Assembly: GCF_000337535.1 (NCBI RefSeq)
Contig: NZ_AOIP01000015.1
Coordinates: 365,890-429,889 of the forward strand
Direction: 5' to 3'
Source: Natrialba aegyptia DSM 13077
GTDB taxonomy: Archaea > Halobacteriota > Halobacteria > Halobacteriales > Natrialbaceae
DNA length: 64,000 bases
Part shown: positions 59,387-64,000 of the stretch, in pieces
How the letters are laid out: each line of letters begins with the position of its first letter
Position numbering within the stretch: position 1 is the first letter of the stretch
Notes under the pieces: model-generated
What the model was told of the DNA's origin: nothing
Databases searched by the model: none
What the model saw: only the letters and a program-made list of their open reading frames with translations
Position numbers and translations under genes: made by a program

Positions 59387-59557
59387 TTATTCTTCGGTTA
59401 GTCGACGCTCATACTCGGATTGCATTACGTGTAGGGTGAGAAGCACCGGGAAGAGAAGAAGTGGCCACAACCACGAAACCATCAGAACAAGCAGGGTGAA
59501 CTGCACGGCAAAGAGCATCAATAGAATATCTCTCTGCCTCTCGGTATCCATAGACAT
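59387..59557 (-). CDS. 56-aa membrane protein
   Basis: Starts MSMDTERQRDILLMLF, has two hydrophobic stretches (about 10-26 and 28-43) with Trp at 29 and 31, and ends QSEYERRLTEE. The reading frame is compact and bounded by a TATA-like ATATGTATC (59584-59592) 27-35 nt upstream. Looks like a small two-TM or hairpin membrane protein; function unknown. Confidence 0.6.
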   Translation of the reverse strand: MSMDTERQRDILLMLFAVQFTLLVLMVSWLWPLLLFPVLLTLHVMQSEYERRLTEE

Positions 59558-59716
59558 CGTATTATCATGCTGTGAGGGTTGCGATACATATTCCGATTCT
59601 AACCAGTCACTTCACACGGGTACTGAGGAGTTCTGTCGCCGAATTCTCCCTCCTACTGATCGAATTGCAACGGCGTCCTCATACCGGAAACACCTCTTTG
59701 TCCCCACCAGGCGGTA

Positions 59717-59724
59717 GATATAAG
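59717..59724 (+). promoter_or_regulatory. TATA box of the structured RNA/leader
   Basis: GATATAAG. With normal archaeal spacing, transcription would begin around 59746-59749, exactly at the first base of the outer stem described for the RNA at 59747. Confidence 0.55.
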
Positions 59725-59746
59725 TCACTACCGTTCAACAATTAGA

Positions 59747-59870
59747 ACGGAAGCCATTAAACGGACACGAAAGTGTCCCGGATGTTGGGACCATCCGAGA
59801 CGTGGCTTCCAAACCCACGAGGGTTTGCAGCCATGATTGCATACATACTCACGGGATATAAACATCCCGC
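59747..59870 (+). ncRNA. Candidate structured RNA or 5' leader, four to five stem-loops
   Basis: Outer stem P1: GGAAGCCA (59749-59756) pairs with TGGCTTCC (59803-59810), 8 bp. Inside lie P2: GGACAC-GAAA-GTGTCC (59763-59778), with a GNRA tetraloop, and P3: CGGATG-N7-CATCCG (59779-59797). This makes a three-way junction. P4 follows at once: AAACCC-acga-GGGTTT (59811-59826). A fifth dyad CGGGAT-ataaac-ATCCCG is at 59852-59869. No matching open reading frame. It could be a free ncRNA, the leader of the zinc-ribbon gene at 59949, or a mobile-element end. I do not recognise a known family. Confidence 0.5.
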
Positions 59871-59886
59871 ACGACTGATGCATCAG
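59852..59886. promoter_or_regulatory. Two palindromes around a possible second promoter
   Basis: CGGGATATAAACATCCCG (59852-59869) centres on a GATATAAAC TATA-like box, and CTGATGCATCAG (59875-59886) is a perfect 12-bp palindrome just after it. Together they could be an operator-flanked promoter for the zinc-ribbon gene, with transcription from about 59885. Confidence 0.4.
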
Positions 59887-59948
59887 CCAATTCGACCAGC
59901 AGCAAGCATCTCCTGTCGACTTACGAGCGCAACGAGGTGTCAGTTGGG

Positions 59949-60167
59949 ATGAGCGACGACGCCGACGACAGCGCCCATGGTGGCGATGGCGGGGACGATA
60001 CCAACCACCCCGAACGACTCGACCAGTGTAAGCTACCGCGCTGTCCCCGCTGTGGAACCCCGATCGCACAGCGAACCATGATCGGCCCCGGCGAGGCCGT
60101 CGCCGGCCCCTGCGGCTGTCGCGTCGCTCCCAACGTCGGCACGCGATCCGACTCGGACCCCGACTAA
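59949..60167 (+). CDS. Small zinc-ribbon protein
   Basis: 72 aa. Acidic start, then Cys27, Cys32 and Cys35 (RCPRCGTP), and Cys55 and Cys57 (GPCGCRVAP), the haloarchaeal small CPxCG zinc-finger style. GAGGTG at 59934-59939 lies 9 nt before the ATG and is a good match to the anti-Shine-Dalgarno, implying a leadered transcript. That in turn suits the structured sequence upstream. Function unknown; small zinc fingers of this kind often bind nucleic acid or protein. Confidence 0.65.
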   Translation: MSDDADDSAHGGDGGDDTNHPERLDQCKLPRCPRCGTPIAQRTMIGPGEAVAGPCGCRVAPNVGTRSDSDPD

Positions 60168-60458
60168 GCCACGGCCACCGCAGGCCGAGTTCACACGCTG
60201 AACTCGGGTCGCGGCGGCCAGCCGAGTTGCCGGTTGGTGTTCGAGGGCACCATCGGGATCACCACTCCCGTTATCACCATCACCATCGACCCACCATCGA
60301 TCCACCACTGCCCTCGTGCCCGCCGGTGAACTCGGCCCGGAATCGCGACAGTCCGACAGGAGAAGACCGCGGACAACTCGGAAAACAAAGAAAACGGCAT
60401 CGGCAAGGCAAGCGTTCCGATCCGTTGGTCAGCGATCTCGTTTTCCTTTGCCCAGAGC
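60168..60458. other. Non-coding stretch left of the IS remnant
   Basis: About 290 bp. It contains degenerate CACCATCRNY repeats at about 60250-60310 (a run of ATCACCA, ACCATC, CCACCATC). No gene is supported. Confidence 0.4.
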
Positions 60459-60475
60459 GTGTCATAGAATCCACC

Positions 60476-60838
60476 TCAGAATATCTCACAGCTCGGATCG
60501 TTTCCTCGCTCGTAGTTGGTGATGGCAACGACGAGTCGTAGACAGAGCGCAACAAATACTTCTGTTCGTGCGTGAACCCGGCCTCGGGCGCGCGGACGTG
60601 CCCGAGGCTGCAGTCCTTGACCGCGTCGGTGGTTCGTTCGACGCCTGTCCGGTTGTTGTACGTCTCGTCCAGGATAGATTGCTTCAGCTGAACGTCCTCG
60701 CTATGTTCCTCGATGCGATCTTCGACCCTGTACCCGATGTCTTTCGGGTCGTCAGTGTTTCGTGGATTGTACGGAGCGATTGGCACGACCCCTCCGGCCA
60801 GCAGGTGGTGGTGCCAATCGAAACGCTCCCGATTGTGT
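60476..60838 (-). pseudogene. 3' part of an IS4-like transposase, frameshifted
   Basis: On the minus strand the frame HHHLLAGGVVPIAPYN, NPRNTDDPKDIGYRVEDR and LDETYNNRTGVERT is the C-terminal catalytic part of a haloarchaeal IS4-type transposase. Near 60600 two extra bases (CGCGCGCC instead of CGCGCC) break the frame; in the shifted frame it continues GRVHARTEVFVALCLRLVVA and ends TGA at 60476-60478. It is open only to about 60838, so most of the gene is missing. The end GTGTCATAGAA (60459-60469) lies 7 bases past the stop. Confidence 0.8.
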
Positions 60839-61170
60839 TAGCAGCGGCGGCCGTCCTCGCGACGGTGACTGCGGCCTATATCGCTATTAGCCTGACATCT
60901 TCCCTGCCACTCGAAAGGTGTCATAGAACTCTTCCCAAAAATTGGTTTCACCCATTACGTCGGTGAATTATCCGATGTGTAGGCATTCAAACACACCAAT
61001 AAGTGTATGCGAAACCAGAGAAAATGCTCACGCCGAAATGTTTAGTGAGATCAGTCCTGCGACGAGCATGGTCGAACTGAATCGACTCATTTCGTCTGAA
61101 TTGCTCGTGGAGATCGAAACAACTGCGATCATTACCAGCGATAGTGTAATCAAAACGGCGAAGACCAGTT

Positions 61171-61653
61171 ATGACCGCTAATATCGACGAATCTGCTCGG
61201 ATTGTTGAATCTACGATTGGACAGTCGGAGATCAGAGAACACGTAACTGTACACGACTCCAGTATTGGAGACGAATGCAACATCTATGAGCGGACATCCA
61301 TCAAAAAGTGCGAGATCAGTGACGCTGTCGTTGTCAATGCGGGTTCGTACGTCGAGAACACGAGGATCGAAACCAATGTCCAGGTTGGTCCCAATAGCAA
61401 TATTGTCGGAGTAACACACGAACTGAGCGAACAGGGTATGGAGTTCCGGAATGATTTGTTCGAGGAGATTGTACTGCGCGAGGGATCCTTTATCGGCGCG
61501 GGAGTTGTTCTTGCCCCCGGTGTTGAACTCGGAGCAGGATCAGTAGTCGCAGCAGGGTCAACCGTACTCGAAGATGTCGACCCAGGGAAGATCGTCCTCG
61601 GCTCTCCACCAGCTCAACGCGTTATTGACCTCCATGAATGGGTGAATCGATAA
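61171..61653 (+). CDS. Hexapeptide-repeat acyltransferase-like protein
   Basis: 160 aa. Left-handed beta-helix repeats (I/V-x-x-x-x-x): ARIVESTIGQSEIREHVTVH through VENTRIETNVQVGPNSNIVG, and SFIGAGVVLAPGVELGAGSVVAAGS with the exit motif KIVLGSPPAQRV. This is the fold of sugar O- or N-acetyltransferases. A 69-codon frame from 60975 ends at 61181, overlapping this start by 11 nt (TSYDR end), and may be a remnant upstream gene. AT-rich codons differ from the chromosome, so it is probably acquired. Confidence 0.75.
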   Translation: MTANIDESARIVESTIGQSEIREHVTVHDSSIGDECNIYERTSIKKCEISDAVVVNAGSYVENTRIETNVQVGPNSNIVGVTHELSEQGMEFRNDLFEEIVLREGSFIGAGVVLAPGVELGAGSVVAAGSTVLEDVDPGKIVLGSPPAQRVIDLHEWVNR

Positions 61654-62070
61654 GTCCATCCCTGCTGCTGGTAGGCTCTCCGAGTAGACCTTGTCTGGAA
61701 TCGTCGTGGGATACCGCCTAACGAAATGAGATTATTCGGTGTGTGGTTACCCTGTATGTAACGTTCGCTGGGATCAACACAATCGGTACGCGGGCCATTC
61801 TATGACAGCCTCCGCTATTACTAATGAGGGATGTGGCATTGAAATTGATGAGGGGCAAAATAGCGTATCTTCACAGCATTGTGGCTGCTAAGACTGGCAC
61901 TTCCCAACAGACGTAATCAGCTGAATCGTATCGTCGAGTTGATCACGAGAAAGTCTGCGTCTGGATGTGTTCAGCATCCGTTTACAGCCGTCGTCCGACC
62001 GCGAAAGAGTGGGCGCGACCTGCCCGAACAGTTCACATTCCAGACGTTCTGTGGCTGGATTCGCCACGAA
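61654..62070. other. Non-coding stretch inside the island
   Basis: About 415 bp of mixed composition. It holds TTCTATGACA (61798-61807), an inverted copy of the island end. A 65-codon frame at 61879-62076 (MWLLRLALPNRRNQLNRI...) has no family signature and an unusual composition; I do not call it. Confidence 0.4.
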
Positions 62071-62156
62071 CTATAGTAGCCACTGAAAGTCAGTGCACAC
62101 CTGGTCGTGCGACAGCTGTACGATCAGTGTGTAAACCGTTTCAGTTGTTACTATAG
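62071..62156. repeat. MITE-like palindromic repeat, copy B
   Basis: 86 bp with ends CTATAGTAGCCACTGAAA and, inverted, CTATAGTAACAACTGAAAC: 16 of the first 18 bases match as terminal inverted repeats. Aligned without gaps to copy A at 30141. CTATAG at both borders may be part of the repeat or a target duplication. It sits inside the IS-bounded island. Confidence 0.7.
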
Positions 62157-62221
62157 AAGCAGAGGCAGAGCGGCGGTGGAAGATCGAGACGAACGTATCG
62201 GCGTCCCGACGCGTACGCTCC

Positions 62222-62250
62222 GGTCGCGGGCTGACAGCCAGCCCGCGACC
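62222..62250. repeat. Strong perfect hairpin (12-bp stem)
   Basis: GGTCGCGGGCTG-acagc-CAGCCCGCGACC. A 12-bp GC-rich perfect stem with a 5-nt loop, 66 bp right of MITE copy B. Could act as a transcription stop, a protein site, or be a leftover of a mobile element. Confidence 0.6.
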
Positions 62251-62376
62251 CTGGGCCGGCGAGTCTTCAGTAATAGCACTCGTCAGAAACCGCTTCAACT
62301 CCCTCCTTCACGCTGAGGTCAACACTCAGTTTTCAGCGTACCTAAATACTTTATACGCCCCACATCAAAATAAAAT

Positions 62377-63279
62377 GTGGAATATATTACCGAAAACTCG
62401 GTAGTTTCACCGGATGGATTGGGTCCTCGGTTCGGCGTGCTCGTCGGCAGCTACGTAGCCGCGCTGATTGCGCCGACGCTTACTCTGTTTACTGTGGAGT
62501 ATTTGGGCTTGCGCAGCAAAGTGCTTGCATTCGCCGTTCTAGGAACGATCGGTATTACTATCGGTTCCGGGACGGCATTCCTAACAACCGCCAACGGACA
62601 AATAGCCTCTTGGCTGAACTCAGGTTGGGTAGCCTGGCTCTTCCCGCTTCTCGGACTCGTTCCAATGATAGCTTACCATTTTAGTGTCCTCGAGGTGGTC
62701 GCTTTCTATCTCATTGACCCGGCTTCCATCCCCGTGTCAAGTCTCGTCGGTGCGACTGGGTTCCTACTCGGGATTGTCGCAGCTGTGGCAGGTGAGATTG
62801 CCATACTCACGGCTCGTAATCGGGTTGCGTCTTCCGCTATCGCATCCGAGAACGTCCTGATAGAATGGACTTCCAGGTGGCCGCGGGCTCACAGAATAAA
62901 AGTGCAGATATTCACCATGGTCACGGGATTGGTCCCAGTTGGACTACTTTCATTTTGGCTTCCTCCACACCTGACTGTGTTAACTGCTCTCGTTGTCGTC
63001 GTCACAGTATCTAGTACAACAAACACAGTGCTGTCTGATAGAGCCTATAAGCTTACTCCGGCTGGGTTAGAGCTTCGTCGGAGTGGAGGTGGAAAATTGG
63101 TGACCTGGCACCAATTTATACCAATGTCACAGATGGAATACATTACAGTATCGGAGAACGATGTAATATTGCATCGATCAGGTCTGTTACCGAGTATTCG
63201 ATTCGATCGAAACGATCTCCGGTTTGATGACGAAGAAATCATCAATAATCTCGAAGAATACCTTAATAGACGAGAATAA
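62377..63279 (+). CDS. Membrane protein with C-terminal PH-like domain
   Basis: 300 aa from a GTG at 62377, which is 22-27 nt after TTTATA (62350-62355), so a leaderless start. Six TM segments (about 20-40, 47-68, 82-103, 125-147, 176-198, 200-217), then a soluble domain (about 222-300) with SDRAYKLTPAGLELRRSGGG, QMEYITVSEN and FDRNDLRFDDEE that resembles the bacterial PH/DUF304-like fold. Not assigned to a known family. Lies in the AT-richer island, immediately before a transposase remnant. Confidence 0.7.
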   Translation: MEYITENSVVSPDGLGPRFGVLVGSYVAALIAPTLTLFTVEYLGLRSKVLAFAVLGTIGITIGSGTAFLTTANGQIASWLNSGWVAWLFPLLGLVPMIAYHFSVLEVVAFYLIDPASIPVSSLVGATGFLLGIVAAVAGEIAILTARNRVASSAIASENVLIEWTSRWPRAHRIKVQIFTMVTGLVPVGLLSFWLPPHLTVLTALVVVVTVSSTTNTVLSDRAYKLTPAGLELRRSGGGKLVTWHQFIPMSQMEYITVSENDVILHRSGLLPSIRFDRNDLRFDDEEIINNLEEYLNRRE

Positions 63280-63310
63280 GGTGACACAGATCCGTCCCAT
63301 AGCGTGATAA

Positions 63311-63415
63311 CCCTGCCTCACGGAGCGTCTTCTTGCCCTGTGCTTTCGCCTCGTCGTCGCTATCACAAACTACGAACACGGAGACGATCCGGGAAGCACG
63401 ATCATCACGATGTGA
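63311..63415 (+). pseudogene. 3' terminal fragment of an IS4-like transposase
   Basis: The frame TERLLALCFRLVVAITNYE, HGDDPGSTIITM then TGA (63413-63415) is homologous to the end of the transposase remnant at 60476 (RTEVFVALCLRLVVAITNYE in outline). It is followed directly by the right-hand inverted repeat of the island. Only the last 35 codons remain. Confidence 0.75.
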
Positions 63416-63456
63416 GAAGAGTTCTATGACACCCTCTTGCCCAACCTGAGGTCTCC

Positions 63457-64000
63457 TTACTCAGATTGGTCGTTCACGCTAGTCGAGTCGTCGACGCCGG
63501 CCTTCCGGCGCAGCCACTCGAGGCCGAACGCCCCGCCGAGAAGGCCGGCACCGGCCGTGAAACCGGGCACGGTGTCATCAGTGTCGTTCTCGGTGTCCGT
63601 CTCGTTTTCAGCGTTCGACTCGTTTCCAGTGTCCTCCGTGCCGCCGTTTCCGGTTCCGGCATCGCTATCATTGCCGTCGGCAGACGCTCCGTCGTCGCCG
63701 TCGCCGTCGTCTCCCACCGTGTCGCTGTCGTCATCGCCGCCTTGGTGATCGTCTCCTCCGTCGGATCCGTCTCCCTCGCCGTTTCCTCCGTCCGTGTCGT
63801 TGTTTCCGCCACTCTCGTCGGATCCATCCTGCTCGCCGTTTCCGCCGTCCGTGTCGTCGTTCTCGCCACTGTCATCGGATCCGTCTCCTTCGTCGTTTTC
63901 GCCGCCCGTCTCGTCGTTTTCGTCACCCTCGTCGGGCTGGTCGTCCCCGCCGCTTTCGTCGCGAAGCGCCACGAGTTCGCCGTCGTGGTCGACGTAGATC
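63457..64000 (-). CDS. PGF-CTERM surface protein, C-terminal part (partial)
   Basis: About 181 C-terminal residues; the frame is open through the right edge of the window (upstream reads IYVDHDGELVALRDE). Residues near the end form the sorting signal: VPGFTAGAGLLGGAFG plus a basic finish LEWLRRK, the archaeosortase A (ArtA) target that gets lipid-anchored. Before it is a long Asp/Gly/Asn-rich linker with imperfect repeats of GSDESGGNNDTDGGNGE type, which spans the S-layer. The domain that does the work lies outside the window. Confidence 0.85.
   Translation of the reverse strand, partial: IYVDHDGELVALRDESGGDDQPDEGDENDETGGENDEGDGSDDSGENDDTDGGNGEQDGSDESGGNNDTDGGNGEGDGSDGGDDHQGGDDDSDTVGDDGDGDDGASADGNDSDAGTGNGGTEDTGNESNAENETDTENDTDDTVPGFTAGAGLLGGAFGLEWLRRKAGVDDSTSVNDQSE

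Larger units (their letters stand above)
60917..63433. mobile_element. IS-bounded island: 18-bp perfect inverted repeats around about 2.5 kb
   Basis: GGTGTCATAGAACTCTTC (60917-60934) is exactly complementary to GAAGAGTTCTATGACACC (63416-63433). Just inside the right end is a transposase 3' fragment (63311-63415). The interior is more AT-rich than the chromosome and carries a hexapeptide acyltransferase, a MITE copy and a membrane protein instead of an intact transposase. No clear target-site duplication is visible. A third, shorter end-like sequence TTCTATGACA is at 61798-61807. Confidence 0.6.

Noticed and set aside
59747..59870. Match to a known riboswitch or to SRP, RNase P or hammerhead RNA
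   Set aside because: Checked by eye for the fluoride riboswitch core, the SRP GGAA loop context and the hammerhead CUGAUGA/GAAA core; none fits.
59728..60069. 113-codon minus-strand frame over the structured region
   Set aside because: Arg/His/Cys-rich translation unlike halophilic proteins; the stem-loops and the plus-strand promoter explain the sequence better.
60250..60310. Short CACCATC-like repeats resembling a CRISPR
   Set aside because: Units are 6-8 bp and irregular, with no spacers of uniform length and no cas genes in the window.

Overview
The window looks like chromosome of a halophilic archaeon (class Halobacteria). The DNA is GC-rich with strongly GC-biased third codon positions, the proteins are rich in Asp and Glu, and many genes start within about 30 nt of a TATA-like box (leaderless mRNA). 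Family content agrees: class I HMG-CoA reductase, RdfA with an archaea-specific SMC-related protein, DUF5817, a PGF-CTERM protein, Tat lipoproteins, Gfo6 xylose dehydrogenase and F420-type LLM oxidoreductases. Gene content suggests a Natrialbales-type genome, but genus cannot be fixed from this sequence.

Layout. 0-17 kb holds housekeeping and metabolic genes: methionine aminopeptidase (cut by the left edge), isoaspartyl peptidase, NADP isocitrate dehydrogenase, GNAT, SDR, a sensor-domain membrane protein, an NRAMP-like transporter with altered metal-site motifs, cupin, quinone-oxidoreductase-like MDR, DUF5817 protein, hmgA, YtcJ-type amidohydrolase, an ABC permease without a nearby ATPase, a GIDE-domain protein and an LLM oxidoreductase. 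17-28.5 kb holds gfo6, the de novo NAD operon nadA-nadB-nadC, a two-gene ABC-2 exporter, an aldehyde dehydrogenase, tRNA-Leu(UAA), a ferredoxin, an SDR and a cyclophilin. 28.5-37.4 kb holds a more AT-rich sulfatase gene followed by a MITE-like repeat, an aspartoacylase-family hydrolase, a small membrane-gene remnant, an SDR, an exported DUF3006 protein, and the convergent pair of SMC-related protein and RdfA (cell-shape factors), then an IclR regulator.

37.5-48.2 kb is an acyl-CoA catabolic block: glutaryl-CoA dehydrogenase, a TAXI/TRAP uptake system (binding protein plus fused permease), acyl-CoA ligase, acyl-CoA dehydrogenase, thiolase, 3-hydroxyacyl-CoA dehydrogenase and enoyl-CoA hydratase. 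Together they could import an organic acid, activate it and run a full beta-oxidation cycle, probably under the nearby IclR protein. 48.7-53.2 kb is a surface-glycan group: a flippase with a long charged tail, a GNAT and a polysaccharide deacetylase. 53.7-59.2 kb has a large FAD/Fe-S D-2-hydroxyacid dehydrogenase-type protein, a fused AhbA/AhbB-like siroheme decarboxylase and an Ntn amide hydrolase.

59.4-64 kb is an accessory region. It contains a 56-aa membrane protein, a promoter-preceded stretch with four consecutive stem-loops (one with a GNRA loop) upstream of a small zinc-ribbon gene, and a decayed insertion-sequence island. The island has a frameshifted transposase 3' part, an 18-bp perfect inverted repeat enclosing about 2.5 kb of more AT-rich cargo (hexapeptide acyltransferase, a membrane protein, a second MITE copy) and a second transposase 3' fragment. 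The window ends in the Asp/Gly-rich tail of a PGF-CTERM surface protein. The most novel-looking items are the structured RNA/leader at 59.7-59.9 kb and the IS-bounded cargo island.
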